From Fragilariopsis cylindrus CCMP1102 (Eukaryota; Bacillariophyta; Bacillariophyceae; Bacillariales; Bacillariaceae): a stretch of DNA of 64,000 nucleotides. Both the position numbers and the translations under genes were made by a program. Position 1 is the stretch's first letter. Every line of letters begins with the position of its first letter. The DNA is taken from positions 372,001 to 436,000 of the forward strand of contig FMBT01000301.1 of the NCBI GenBank assembly GCA_900095095.1, given 5' to 3'. The notes under the pieces are model-generated. The model did not search any database. It was given only the letters and a program-made list of their open reading frames with translations, and was not told the DNA's origin. Positions 12,283 through 23,913 of the stretch are shown in pieces.

Positions 12283-13264
12283 TTATGACGGACTGAGCAT
12301 AGTTCCACCACCACTCAATGGATTGATTGGGAATGGTCCTCTCATATCAGGATCCATACTGTTATGTTCACCAAATGATGAAATATAAAAGGAGAGAACG
12401 AAAAAAAAATATACTGTAAGCACGTAGTATGTACATACAGTACGGTAGTTTGATATAATAGAATAGCACATCAACTCAACTCAAACACAATATATTGTAC
12501 GCAGGTAGTACCGGTAGGCTCATAATAAACAAAGAACGTACGTACCCTTGATATTCCATCGTGTATCGATCACCATTAAAGTCCTTACTTCTTTTATCTT
12601 TTTTATATAATAGTTCACCAAATTCATCTTTAATTTCTTGAAAATCATTTAATTCTTCTAAATCATTCACAATTACATTCGTAATTTCCGGTATTCTGGC
12701 ATTTAAATAAACAGCCGCACGGCCTAAGACAAAAGAACGTGTATGCCAAAATTTACAATCATCGTCATTTGGTATTCGTAATGTTACAGTGGGTCCACAC
12801 AATTCAACAAATTCGATATATCCTGTGATACCAATAGATGCTGCACGATCATGACAACCAAACATTGTCGTGCCATAATCACTGTCAATAAATTCATCTA
12901 AACAGTCAATTACATTCTCTTCATCTAAATACATGGTATCCACTACCGCATCGGATCGAAAATCATCATAGACATTAGCAGCCATATTCAATAATGACGA
13001 TGAAGCTATTCGTCGTTGTTGTCGTCGTCGTCGTCGTCGTGGATTATTATTATTGTCTGTCACTATCATCATCGTCGTCGTCGTCGTCATCGTCATCATC
13101 AGCCCCGTACCAGTAGTAATAGTTTTACTAGTCGAGTCGAAACCGATACCGACGCCAACAAAAGCAAAAGCTTCACAAATAGTATGACAGCATGATGGTA
13201 ATAGAAACAAGAATGAAGCGAAAACAACCACAGTACTAACGTTGTTAGCTAATGTGTGGTACAT
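12283..13264 (-). CDS. Plastid-targeted protein of unknown function, 2 exons
   Basis: Exon 1 is 13264-12546 and exon 2 is 12358-12283, joined by a GTACGT donor and AACAG acceptor to give 264 residues. The internal ATG at 13264 is chosen because it places a hydrophobic signal peptide at the N-terminus (STVVVFASFLFLLPS). This is followed by CEAFAFVGV, a Phe-containing cleavage site like the ASAFAP motif that directs diatom proteins into the complex plastid. A Thr/Met/Arg-rich low-complexity transit region follows. The mature part starts near MAANVYDDF and carries conserved-looking blocks (FWHTRSFVLGRAAVYLN, DFQEIKDEFGELLYKK, RGPFPINPLSGGG). I do not recognise the family. It is divergently paired with a thylakoid-lumen gene. 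Confidence 0.75.
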
Positions 13265-13821
13265 GATTATTTGTGGGACTATGATTATCGTGGGTTTTTT
13301 CTCGTCGTCGCTGTTTTGGAAGCTGCAATAATCTACTGATCTATCAATCTCTCGCGTTTGATATGATGTGATTTGTGATTTGCAATTCGCAATTCTTTGC
13401 AATTCTATTTCTTTGAAAAATTCAATTTCATGATTCATGCATAATTTAACCTTTGTCCATTATGAAATTTCGGTCTGTAGTGCGTTCTTCAACTTTCGTT
13501 CTGACTACTGTAGTTGCATTTTTTCAGAAACGAGCTGAAATCAACACTTTTGTAGGTAGGTAGGTACGTACGTCACCCGTTTTATTCGGGCGAATTATCT
13601 ACTACTGTGTTCTTTGTTCTTTGTTAACAGTTACCCCCCGCAACGCACGGTAAAAAGTTAATCTAAACTGATGATTGATATCAATCATCAAATAATATCA
13701 AACTAAATACGTACCGTAATAAATTTTCACAGGAATACAATCATCACACATACGAAGTAGTAAAGAAGGATCCACCAACCATCCGAATTAAGTGTAAACA
13801 ACAATAACAACAGCGCCAGCC
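13265..13821. promoter_or_regulatory. Shared promoter region of two divergent plastid-protein genes
   Basis: A 557-bp interval separates two head-to-head start codons. It includes a perfect 22-bp palindrome at 13669-13690, centred on GATATC with arms TGATGATTGAT. It also has a GGTAGGTAGGTACGTACGT stretch near 13554 and a run of C in TTACCCCCCGC at 13631. Such an arrangement suggests, but does not prove, co-regulation. Confidence 0.5.
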
Positions 13822-14460
13822 ATGACAATAATGATTGCTTTACGTAGTCTCTTCGTTGTTGTTTTAGTATTATCGGTGATATCATTACCCATGGTGAGAT
13901 CCTACAGTCACAGTAGTCGTACAAGTACTACTAAAACATCCACAACGACAAAGTTAACTACGCGACGCGATATGCTACTCAAAACTGCTTTTATCGGTAC
14001 AGCCACAGCCGCCTCCTTTCTAGTCCAGCAACCGTCAATGGCGGAAGCGGCAAGCGTCACCGCAAGTAAAGCAGATATTGAATTGATTCAGACCACATCT
14101 GATCGGTATCGATTAGCATTGACAGATAAGGAGAAGTTTATTGCAGATATGGCAACCGAACAACAGGACATAACAACGTCACCCTTACCACCACAGATCC
14201 CGGCCATTACCTTCCAAAAACTATCAAAGTTTGCACACAATGTTGATGGCAAGTTGGATGATGCCGATGATTTTCCATTCGTCGCTATTGAGTATGCCGA
14301 ACACGCAGGTGCCGCAAGGGATTTTGCAAAGCTCTCTCGATTAGGGAGGATTGGAGAAAATGGTAGTCCCGAGGTTGCCTTAGATTACGCTAAACGATGC
14401 GTGCTGGAGCTAGAGGAGGCATCCGTCATCCTCGACACATTGCGTCAAGCGGTCGAATAA
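13822..14460 (+). CDS. Thylakoid-lumen protein with Tat-type signal
   Basis: Single exon, 212 residues. Residues 1-28 form an ER signal peptide (SLFVVVLVLSVISL). A Ser/Thr/Lys transit region to about residue 47 follows. Then comes a twin-arginine thylakoid signal: RRD at 48-50, a hydrophobic stretch MLLKTAFIGTATAASFL, and a SMAEAAS cleavage site near residue 77. The mature part is about 135 residues, largely helical and acidic (KADIELIQTTSDRYRLALTD, AIEYAEHAGAARDFAKLSRL). This tripartite leader is typical of nuclear genes for lumenal proteins in algae with secondary plastids. The helical mature domain is about the size of PsbQ-like photosystem II extrinsic proteins, but no diagnostic motif was recognised, so that is only a suggestion. 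A decayed copy of its last 55 bp lies just downstream. Confidence 0.8.
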   Translation: MTIMIALRSLFVVVLVLSVISLPMVRSYSHSSRTSTTKTSTTTKLTTRRDMLLKTAFIGTATAASFLVQQPSMAEAASVTASKADIELIQTTSDRYRLALTDKEKFIADMATEQQDITTSPLPPQIPAITFQKLSKFAHNVDGKLDDADDFPFVAIEYAEHAGAARDFAKLSRLGRIGENGSPEVALDYAKRCVLELEEASVILDTLRQAVE

Positions 14461-14545
14461 CAATAAACAATTATTAACGCGCTTATTAACATTCTACTAC
14501 AGTACTAACTATTCAACTTCTCCTTTTTTAACTCTATTCGTTATT

Positions 14546-14609
14546 TGGAGTTGGAAACGAGGCGTCCGACATCCTTGACACGTTGCGTCCAAGTGGTCGA
14601 ATGATAATT
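14546..14609 (+). pseudogene. Decayed duplicate of the 3' end of the lumen-protein gene
   Basis: This stretch resembles 14404-14464, the last codons and stop of the upstream gene: GAGGCGTCCGACATCCTTG against GAGGCATCCGTCATCCTCG, then GTGGTCGAAT against GCGGTCGAAT. One extra base in the middle breaks the frame. It appears to be the remains of a small tandem duplication or of a lost paralogue. Confidence 0.7.
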
Positions 14610-15033
14610 ATATATATTCAATATCTTTAACAACGTGAAGACTTAACAATCACTTATATCTAGCTATAGTCTAGAAATTAAGTCTACTTTAAAATCATAG
14701 ATATATATAGTATCGAAATTGTCGCAGGTGTACGTACATAAAAATAGAAGGAATTAAAGAAACTTTTTTAGATTTTTTATAAAAAATTATGCAAATATGA
14801 AATGTATTCACTTTTTAATGCAACGCAAAGGAATGCAATACCAATTATATGTTTACTTATATGGATGATGGTGTACTATTTATTTTTCGTTTTGAAGCTG
14901 TGTGTGCGATCGTATGTGGGGATGATCGATTGGTGTAGATGAATGCTGGTTTGATCCATCCGATCATTATATTAGGACTGGACTGAACTGGACTGCACTG
15001 TACTGTTCCGAGAAAATGAATCTTATTTCTTTT
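14610..15033. other. Spacer between convergent genes, nothing recognised
   Basis: AT-rich spacer with a CTAGCTATAGTCTAG word near 14662 and short GGACTGGACTGAACTGGACTG pentamer-like repeats near 14974-15002. No gene is seen. Confidence 0.5.
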
Positions 15034-17708
15034 TTATTTAAAACCAAAACATCCTTGATATGATGATGACGATGACGTCGACGATGATGATGAAGCACCA
15101 CCCCCACTATCACCACCACAAAGTAGATTATTCTTATTCGTCGTTCGTTTCCGTTTTTTGTTACTATCTAGTTGCTGTCCTAAAAATGCATACGTAGAAC
15201 AATTCATTGATTGTGTAGTAGTAGTAGTAGTAGTAGTAGTAGCAGCAGGATCTTTGTTACTGCTGTTGTTGTTATTTTTATTTTTGTTGTTGTTGTTGTT
15301 GTTGCTGGGTCGTCGTGATAGTGATGTCACTGCTGTTGGTAACATAATATTGGCAGTGGTATTATTATTGGTATGACTAACGCTATGACGTATTTTAGAT
15401 TTATAATCACGATAACTAATAGCAATTTTTTCAACACATATTGGTATATCATTTGATATATCAGACCAATATCCTATATTATCCCATATTAGAAATCGAC
15501 CACCACCATTAGGTAAATTTTGTATATCATTAATAATTTCTAATGCAACTTGTTCCTTGTCTGTCTTTTTAACTGTTGTTCTATGTTGTTTGGATTCCAC
15601 TAAACCACGAAATGTAACATTGCCCGGATGGCATAACATACTTGTTCCAGGACGGAATATAACATCAACTGATCGTGGACATTCTATAATTGATAATGTT
15701 TTAGTTGATTGTCCAGATGGTGTCATTTCAACTTCAATTACTTTACGTACACGTAACCATTGTTTTAAATACGTTGTTTTAATATTACCTGTATCAGTTA
15801 TAGGTAAATTTTCAGTTGGTATACCAAATCCTTTTAGGATGTATTGTAATTCTATCCCTTCACCAACATGGAATTTTAATCGATTTCGGTATGATACCGG
15901 TAATGTCATTGTCATCACGCTACGCAATAAATGAAAAAATGGTGTATTTGGTAAACAAAAATGGACAGCAGCAATGCGTATCGGTGCTGCCTCATTACAT
16001 TTCTTATGTAATATACGATCTATTTGATTTGGTAACATCATTTGTGATATTGTTGCACCCTTACTACTACCGCTACCACCATCTTTCTTTGATATTGTTG
16101 GATATACTAAAAATACTACACCCTTTTGTTGAGTTTCTACATCATTAGATGCAACCATCCAAAAGTAAAAGTATGCCTTTATCTTTTGTTGTTGTTGTTT
16201 GTATAGGTGCATGGGTGCATGGGTGCATGGTGGAAGTAGAGAACAGCGGGGTGTAAGAAAAGGTAAAGTCGATACAGTATATACAAACATACGCACGGGG
16301 TCCGGTCCGGTCTGTTCCAGTGAAAACAAATGAAAACAAACAATGAAGATATGATAAAAACTTACTCGTAATGTTGGATCAAATTCCATACCTAAATTAC
16401 CAACAATTGATAATATTCTACGTCCAGCACGATCCTGGAAAAGTGAGGAGTGGAGTGGAGGAACGTGATGCGATGTGATGCGATACGATGCGATTCGATG
16501 AGTGGCAGAGAGAAAGAGAGAGAGATGTGAGATATGAAAAATTCCTCGGGGGGTGAAGACGTACAGTTGAATTGAAAAGAACACAAAGTAAAGTAAGATA
16601 TAGAACTTACACGAAATGGCCATAGTTGATAATATCCAGTCCGTAATATTTGTATCTCGTGTTTACTAAAATCACTTAATTTAATAGATCGTTCTAATGC
16701 ATAATCACCAAATAATTCTTGTACTAAATTTAAATAATTACACAATCGGATTGCTGCTTTTTTGACATCATATAATTCACATCTTAAAAATTTTAAACGA
16801 AATTCAGTTGTATTTACAAATGACGTTGTACTTGTTTTATTTTTCAATAATAATTCTTGACTTTTTTGATATCCTATTTTTAATTCAGATGTATTTGGTA
16901 TAGTATTTAATTCAATTTGAAGTTTTAGTAATGAATTATGTACAAATAATGGATCACCACCATCCTCCAAGTCTTCCGATGGTGCTAAACATTGTACACC
17001 ATGTATTTCTTCATTGATATTATTCCGATCGTTAAAACTTAACTCCATTAATTCTTTGGATAATAATTCATCCACATCCACACCATTTTTACTATCTGTA
17101 TTAATACTAGTTATAGGCGGAGGAGGAGTAGGCGGAGGTGTAGGAGTAGAACTTATACTTGAAGGAGTACTTGTACTTGCAGGAGTATCGTTATTATTGT
17201 TGTTGTTACTTTTATTATTATTCTCACCAAAAATAGTATTACTAACAGCAGTAGCAAATGATGTTATAGGATTCGAATGATGACTGTTAATTCTTTCACT
17301 TGCATCTATCGTAGTAGGAGATGAATCTCTACTACTATTACTACCCGTAGAAGATGTAGTACAACCACTAGCACTACTATTACTTCGACCACTACCACTT
17401 CTATATATACTATCATTGTCTGTTACATCCTCCGGCTTAACAACTGTTACGTTACAGTCTGGCGGGTTATTACCAATACCATCAACACCAATATCGCCGT
17501 ATCCGTGTCCGTGTTGTACGTTTATGTGTTGTCCAATATTCCCAATCCCATTCCCATTCTCATTCTCATCATCAAACAATGAGGTATGAACAGGATCAAA
17601 ATCAAAATCAGAATTAGAAGAAACGGGAGTAGTTCTTATTTCTGGTAAAGTTAATGATAGATCATTATCGCCATAATCATTATAATTATTATTGGGAGGA
17701 TTATTCAT
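15034..17708 (-). CDS. CRAL-TRIO-like lipid-binding domain fused to DUF6824, 3 exons
   Basis: Exons 17708-16611, 16434-16366 and 16176-15034 all join in phase 0 and give 769 residues. Residues 1 to about 240 are low-complexity Ser/Asn/Thr. Residues about 240-540 resemble a Sec14/CRAL-TRIO module: a helical N-terminal part, then YYQLWPFRDRAGRRILSIVG across intron 1, FWMVASNDVETQQKG just after intron 2, and PIRIAAVHFCLPNTPFFHLL. CRAL-TRIO domains bind and exchange phosphoinositides or other lipids. Residues about 560-620 match DUF6824, a domain common in diatoms (DVIFRPGTSMLCHPGN and RFLIWDNIGYWSDI). The tail is Asn/Thr/Ser-rich. Similar two-domain proteins may exist in other diatoms. A role in signalling or lipid sensing is inferred. 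A possible 5' UTR donor lies near 18252. Confidence 0.75.
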
Positions 17709-18752
17709 CTTGATCTTGTGTGATCTTTTGTGTACTAGTATCTTTTTCTCTTTCTCTTTCTATTCTATATGGTAAAAGATGAAACGTTGGGAAGAAGAAG
17801 ACAGTTGCAGACGAAGTATAGAAGAAGAACGCAGAGATGAAAGAAGATGAAATACAATAATGTTGTGTTTGTGAGTTAAAGGAGGCGGTTGCTGTGCTGT
17901 GATTTACTATATGTGTGGTATTGGCGTGTTGTTGTGTAACAGTGATGTGATGTTATGTGTGTGGTTGTTTAATTGTACTGTATATAGCGATGTGATGTGA
18001 TGTGGATGTGAAGAATGTGAATAATTGTGCTCTGTTTTCAGTGACACAAACAGAACACGCGTCAATACAGCAAACACTTATACTGTAACAAAACACAAAG
18101 TGCGAATTGAAACACAGAATCAAATTCAGTTACAGTACTGTAGTTTACAAAAAAGAGCAATGAATTGATTTCGCCGATTTGATTTGAATTGATTTGATAC
18201 ACAGCATGCATGATTTGATAGAGCATTAATTCATACAATAAACGTACTTACCCGCGGTGAGTGATACGCGATGGGAAGAATGAGCAAAGCGCGAATTGCT
18301 TTCTTTTCTTCCTTTTCTTATACCGGTGGAGAGAAATCTTCGAAATTAATTAACAAACTACAGTGATATACAGAACCAGTGAGCGTGTGTTGAATTGAAA
18401 CAACAACAGAATTGAAAACACAAACACAGTTAGTTTATTTATGCGCAGGCGTTGTACTGTAAGGGAGCTTACAGCTGCCTGTTTAAATGCATGCGGGATG
18501 TGAAGGAAGAAAATTATTTTTATTTTTTAATTCGTATTATGCATGCTATGCATCGCTTTTGTTCTTTTGCGATAAGGTTGGTAACCACATTCAACATCAC
18601 AATAAGTCAATGTAAAGTAAAAGGAACGCAAAGGAACAACGTACGGTACTAGTACATGCGCGCATTATTTTTTGGCTGGCGGCTGCGCTCCTTAATTAAA
18701 ACAAATATTACAATAATTAAAATTATAAACGAATTATTTTTAAAAACAAAGG
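17709..18752. other. 5' region of the CRAL-TRIO gene, no other gene
   Basis: Contains runs of GTGATGTGATGTG, and TTGATTTGATTTGAATTGATTTG at about 18177. On the minus strand a GTAAGTACGT donor near 18252 and a CATATAG acceptor near 17768 could flank a leader intron. No convincing ORF was found. Confidence 0.5.
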
Positions 18753-18805
18753 GGTATATGTAACCGAATGCAGTGCCTACAGTGGTATATGTAACCGAAT
18801 GCAGT
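18753..18805 (+). repeat. Short direct repeat, 22 bp, two copies
   Basis: GGTATATGTAACCGAATGCA occurs at 18753 and again at 18784, giving a 31-bp period. The two copies are identical over 22 bases. Confidence 0.85.
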
Positions 18806-18992
18806 ACAGTAAAGATGTATCGATATATCGGCGGTTCATTTTTTTATCATGAGATCATCATCAAAAAGTGTATATAATGTTGTAGTTGTAGTTTTTGATT
18901 ACTGTACTACAGTACATACCCTAGGGTAATTACTACCACAGACGGAGAGGGAGACAAAGCAGAACAGGATTCAAATATGTGCTCCTGGGTAC

Positions 18993-19026
<34 letters not shown>

Positions 19027-22000
19027 GCTGCTAGGTAGGTAGGGGATAGATGTGTCAGCTAGATCCGAGATCATAGAACAATCTCTTTTATATTATATGT
19101 TAATAAGATACCTCTGCAACATATTGTCTTCTTGCCACATCATACTTTTCTTCGTACCTATTAGATTATACTGTTTGTTGTTAACATCCATGTGTGTGCA
19201 TGCTTTACTTTTTGGGTTTAGTAGTAGATAGTCTACCACTTTCTATAGCTGAACACTGTGTGTACAGCTTAAAAGAAGGTTGTGTGGCAAATGGGTTATT
19301 GTGTAGCCCATTCCACTAGTACTAATAGTATTGTGCTCTCTGTTGCTGAGCAACAAGCTGCAAGTTATCCCAAGGTCTTTGTCTTTTTTTTTGAATTGAT
19401 TTGTCCTTGGAAATGCATGTTTTCTTGCGGACACTTGATTTCCCTCCAGTTAGTTATGAATGGCGCATGATGCATCATTTTCTCTTGAACTCATTTCTCA
19501 TTCACTATGTGATATATGATTATTTCTTTACAACCCTATTATTGTTATTTTTGGCCTGGCTGAGTGTGTTACCTGAGTGGGCTTTGGGGGTTCAAAATAG
19601 CACCATGTTTGCCTGTAGTAGATATCATGTGTGTACTACTAATATTTTGAATAGTAACTAGTATATATCTGATTCAGTATCACTGTAAGAACCTCATCAT
19701 CATAAGCAGCAGCAGCATCCATCTATCCATCTATCCATCTATCCATCCATCCATCCATCCATCCATCCATCCACAGTGTAGCAGTGGAAGGGGTTAGATT
19801 TTTAGGTCCAGGATTGGTAACAGTATTCTTCTTTATAATCCATCATGCTTGACTAAATCTCACTGGGGGAGAAAGTGAGCAGAGAGCAGTATGTTGGAAG
19901 GACCAGAGACTGCATTCAGATTCTGCTGCAGCATCACCTGATGGGATGGTGGTAGTACCATTATGATCAGCAGCTGCAGGGGTGAGAGGAAATTAACTGA
20001 TAACACTAAACTTCTACTATCTACTATCTGCAACAACAACAGCGTTTTTGTGCACCAGATTCAACTGCAGCAGCAACATTATGTCATCGCCTGATAGAAC
20101 GGTAGTAGCACCAGTGGGAGCAACAGCTGCAGGAGGAGAAGCTATACACTAACAACTGCTACAACAACAGCAGCAGCAGTAGGAGTAAACTTCCTGTCAG
20201 GAAGGTTGGTGGGAAGAACAGCAGCAGCAGCAGTGTCAACTTGCAAAATATAATAATCAATTGGGATTGCAGACTCAACGGGAGGGCTCAAGTTGTTATA
20301 GACACAAAGGTATAAAGTACCATTCTATAAACTATGGGTACTTTTTACATCTGCTCCTGTGATTTTGGGAATAGGTGGAAACTGTATAACCACTGTGGCC
20401 CTTTCCTGTAAGAAAACAGCAAAAAAACAATGCACATTAGTATTATTGCATGGTAAAGGAGCACAAAGGAGGGGATGACCAGCTGATAAGGTGCCATTGT
20501 ATTTACTGCCTGAAGAAATTTTCCATGAGTAATGGGGTATGGGTAGGAAGTACTGTGAGAGGTGTAAGAAAGAAAACAGAAGAAGAAAAGCATAGAATGA
20601 GTGAATATTGAGGCAACCTGCACCTCATAGTAACCATGCCCATGCAGTAGATAGTTTTTATTCTAAGCAGTGTCGTTGATGCACTTCATGTTATCATATA
20701 TAATGTGCAGTTTGTTGTAAAAACTGGAGGTATGTGCACACAATTCCACCTCTACCTCAAAACATTGCCTGTGGTGTGTGTATTTGCTCCAGTATGGATG
20801 TATGTGTACGTGAATTAGGTTGCATGAAACTATCAAACAAAAAACGGTGGTAGCTGATAAAGAGCTCATGCATTGAAGTAACTAGATTCTCTATTATTTG
20901 TATTATTAAGGGTGGTTTGTTAAAAAATTATATTGTATTATTAAGGGTGTGTTAAGAAATTATAAGTGCTTCATGTTTCTTTGCAATATCTTTCCCTTTT
21001 AAGAGGAAAGATGTGATGTTATTGTTTCATTGTGTTGTGCTTTGTGGTGTATCACTAGTGGAGGTGCTTTATAGCTCTCTAAGCAACTGGGCTAGGATTT
21101 TACTGTTGCTTTTGATATTGCCACTACTTTTACTATTGCCATTGCTTATTTGGTGGGAGGGCATTTCAAAGGGTTTCCTCTCTTTTCTGATTCTATTGCT
21201 AGTACTTTTAGATCTAACCCCATATAAGTATTATATCTAAGCTGTCTGTTTGTATTTGTACGAACAGCCAAACTGAGGTACTTCTTGCTACCTGTACCAC
21301 TCCACTTTCTGGCATTCTAACCCATCCTAGCATGTATAAAGTCCCAATCAGATGGTATAAGCTGAGCTTAATATGGATAGGGTAGATACCTGGACGGGAC
21401 TTTGGGGCGCTAGGTTTGTGTTCTTCACACTGGAAGGTGTTAAAGGGTGTAATGCAGCCTAGGACATGGGAAAATGGCCCATTTGGAGGGGTATGTGATC
21501 TAGCACAGACTCAAAAAGATGAATTATCCCAGAGTAAGCACATGGGATTGACCATATACACCAAAGGTAATATAAACTTGGCGAGCTATGGGCAGGACCA
21601 TGCTGATGTTGGCGCTAAAGGGGGAATACCTGTTTTGGGGCCTACATGACCCTTTTTGGGGCTTAGCACATCCTGACACCTTCCTAACCTCCCTACAGCC
21701 CTAAGCAATAGTTGGACCTTGTAACCATAGGTATAATGTTGAGCTCCATATAATCTTTCAAGGTTATTAGGTGTGTATTGATGGTGCATCACGGCCTTGA
21801 TGATACACGCACTTGGGACTTAAAGAAATTGTGTGTTTTAATAGCAATTGGTTTTGACCCGTGACACCCCAAATATATGTATGATTACATAAAATAATGG
21901 TAGAATCCAAAACCTTTATGAATTAAGTTGATGCCTAGCTATTTTATTTGGGACTCAGCATACCTGGTATGGGTGCGGTATCATCTCAAATATTTTTGCA

Positions 22001-22429
22001 ATGTGTGCATTTTGAGCCATTTTATGTCTATTCTATTATTCCCCGCCCCACCATACCACCAATATGGCAAATGTTCCAAGTATGGTTGATGTATTTTGAC
22101 CATATGCATATATGGAAGGTATCTGGGTGTTGAAACCATGGTCCAATTCCTTTTCTTGTTGTCTTGGCAGCCTATTTCTGAATGGTACTGTTTGTGTTCT
22201 GGAGACAGGAATAAGGTAAGTATGAGGGATCATGACCCTTGGTTCATCCCTATGGGTATGGGATGGATACATAGGTGATATTTTGGTACACGCTGCTGTT
22301 TCTAGAACCTAAAGAGAAGTTATTCATCTTATTGTTCAAAGTTGTTTAATATTCCAATAACCAAACTCCAATGGAGAATTTGCGAGATAAAAATGATACC
22401 AATCAGAATTACTTCAGTCAAGTGATGAT
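18806..22429. other. Gene-poor region with microsatellites
   Basis: No convincing gene in 3.6 kb. It contains a (CT)n tract near 19000-19024, ATCT/ATCC repeats at 19716-19772, CAGCAG-rich patches near 20160-20240, and a segment at about 21280-22270 with fuller sequence complexity and higher GC. Open frames of 60-90 codons occur on both strands but show no motif. This could be old, decayed transposon sequence or a non-coding transcript. Confidence 0.5.
19925..20180 (+). repeat. Diverged tandem duplication, about 130-bp period
   Basis: Two blocks share a series of words: CTGCTGCAGCA/CTGCAGCAGCA, a GATGG/GAACGGTAGTA stretch, CAGCTGCAGG, then TAACACTA/ACACTAACA and CAACAACAACAG. Similarity is patchy and some of it reflects CAG-rich simple sequence. 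Confidence 0.45.
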
Positions 22430-22545
22430 GAGCCACCAGGAATGGTAGAAGGGAAACACAATGTTCTAATACACTATGTGGATGTTTGTGCACCTACCCT
22501 ATTTGGTTTTATCCTCTGTAACCATTTCAAATGGTACTAGTGTAG
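22430..22545 (+). repeat. Diverged copy of the 188-bp repeat unit
   Basis: GGTAGAAGGGAAACACAATG, CTAATACACTATGTGGATG and CCATTTCAAATGGTACTAG follow in the order seen in the tandem units at 35-512, with many substitutions. It sits directly before the second copy of repeat B. Confidence 0.7.
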
Positions 22546-22555
22546 TACATAACAA

Positions 22556-22766
22556 TATTTTTTTACGAAATATTTTGTCCCCAAATATATTTGTGTGTCC
22601 CAATATATTATTTTCGGGGCCCCCTCTATGCTAATTTGGGGGGATTATTAATTATAAACACTGCAGTTAGACTTTCTGGGATTTAAAAAACAATTAATTA
22701 AAAACACTATTTCTCACGAAAACCCCCAAATAGAAAAGTTAATCATGTCATGTGTGTTGCCTGTAT
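22556..22766 (+). repeat. Dispersed repeat B, copy 2
   Basis: It parallels 1322-1526: GGGGCCCC, CTAATTTGGGG, TTAATTATAA, CAATTAATTAAAAA, CACGAAAACCCCCAAAT and TGTGTTGCCTGTAT occur in the same order. It lies about 160 bp upstream of the CCDC25-like start codon. Confidence 0.8.
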
Positions 22767-22923
22767 TAAACATTCTTATTTCAGCTGTGCAACTACTAGA
22801 GCTGTCGACTATCGATTCTCTAGAGACATCTAGAGAGAGACGCAAGACAAAGAAGTGAACTGCGAAGCGATAATAGGAAGGAGTACTGACGGAAGCAATA
22901 GTTAATAAATATTCATATAAATA

Positions 22924-23913
22924 ATGGTATATTATTTCACCTCCCGATGCGGCGAGTATACCATTTACGTAGGCAAAGACAAGTACGAGAATGAAGATCT
23001 GATCAAGTATGGTCTCCCGGAAGACGTAAGTGATGGAATCATGAAGGAGGGTTTGCGTTGCTTTATAGTGGCAATCAATTATGGTGCTAGTGCTGGTAAG
23101 AGGAAATACGCTTACTTCACAAGGATTTAAAGTCATGTATAATGCCGCACTAACACAAATTCTTCGAACTGCATGCACGTCTCTAGGTATGGTTCCATGT
23201 GGATGATTTAAGTAGTGCTCATGTGTATCTGCGTCAAAAGCCTGGAGAAAAATTAGACGATATTACGGAAGATTTGTTGCTCGATTGTTCCAGTTTGGTC
23301 AAGGCCAATTCAATTTCCGGATGCAAGGTACGTACTTCGCATTCCCTAACTTTGGATATACAATCCCTCTGAAAGAAATGCGAGAGGATGATAGTCAGTG
23401 GAAGCCCTTAATGACCCTACTTGATAACCCGTCACCTGTTGTGTTTGTTATTGCGATTTATCACAATTTATTATATATATCGGAAAGATGAACTCTGTCT
23501 ACGTCGTTTACACACGATGGAAGAATCTCAAGAAAACGAATTCGATGCAGGATGGGGCTGTAAGTTATCACAGACCAGACAACGTGCGCAGGATGAAGGT
23601 GGAAAAGAATAAACCCGTAGTAAATGCCTTGAACAAAACAAAGATAGAAGATCATCATCCGAATTTGTGGCAGCTGCAACAGGATCGGGAACGAGAGATG
23701 GTTGATGAGAAGAAGCAGGTTAAGAAGAAACAAATAGTGGAAGAACGGATGAAACAAAAGGAACGTAACTTGGCTGCCCAGAAAACAAAAGAATATCACG
23801 AGGAACAAGAAAAGGGTATAGATGCCCAAATTGAAAGGACTAGATTGGAAAATCTTAACCTCTCAGATGATGATGATTCGGATGAATCTGAAGGAAGCCT
23901 TTTAGGTTTTTAA
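22924..23913 (+). CDS. CCDC25: CCDC25 homologue (NFACT-R domain), 3 exons
   Basis: Exons 22924-23025, 23187-23327 and 23488-23913 join in phase 0 through GTAAGT and GTACGT donors to give 222 residues; human CCDC25 has 208. The protein begins [20 protein letters not shown] and [14 protein letters not shown]. Across intron 1 it continues [16 protein letters not shown] and [15 protein letters not shown]. After intron 2 it reads [17 protein letters not shown] and [16 protein letters not shown]. These blocks match the NFACT-R (DUF814) core of CCDC25 and yeast Jlp2 closely. A lysine-rich coiled coil (residues about 125-200) and an acidic [10 protein letters not shown] end follow, as in the family. 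NFACT-R is a putative RNA-binding domain also found in the ribosome quality-control factor NEMF. The human protein has also been described as a membrane DNA receptor. A partial copy including intron 1 lies at 46090-46300. Confidence 0.93.

Noticed and set aside
13265-13438. 58-residue upstream extension of the plastid protein on the minus strand
   Set aside because: It would bury the signal peptide inside the protein; the ATG at 13264 puts it at the N-terminus.
19716-19772. Array of ATCT/ATCC units considered as a CRISPR-like array
   Set aside because: Four-base microsatellite without spacers, in a eukaryotic genome.
21416-21792. Overlapping open frames of 68-77 codons on both strands
   Set aside because: No motif, no splice partners and no start context; most likely chance frames in a higher-GC segment.
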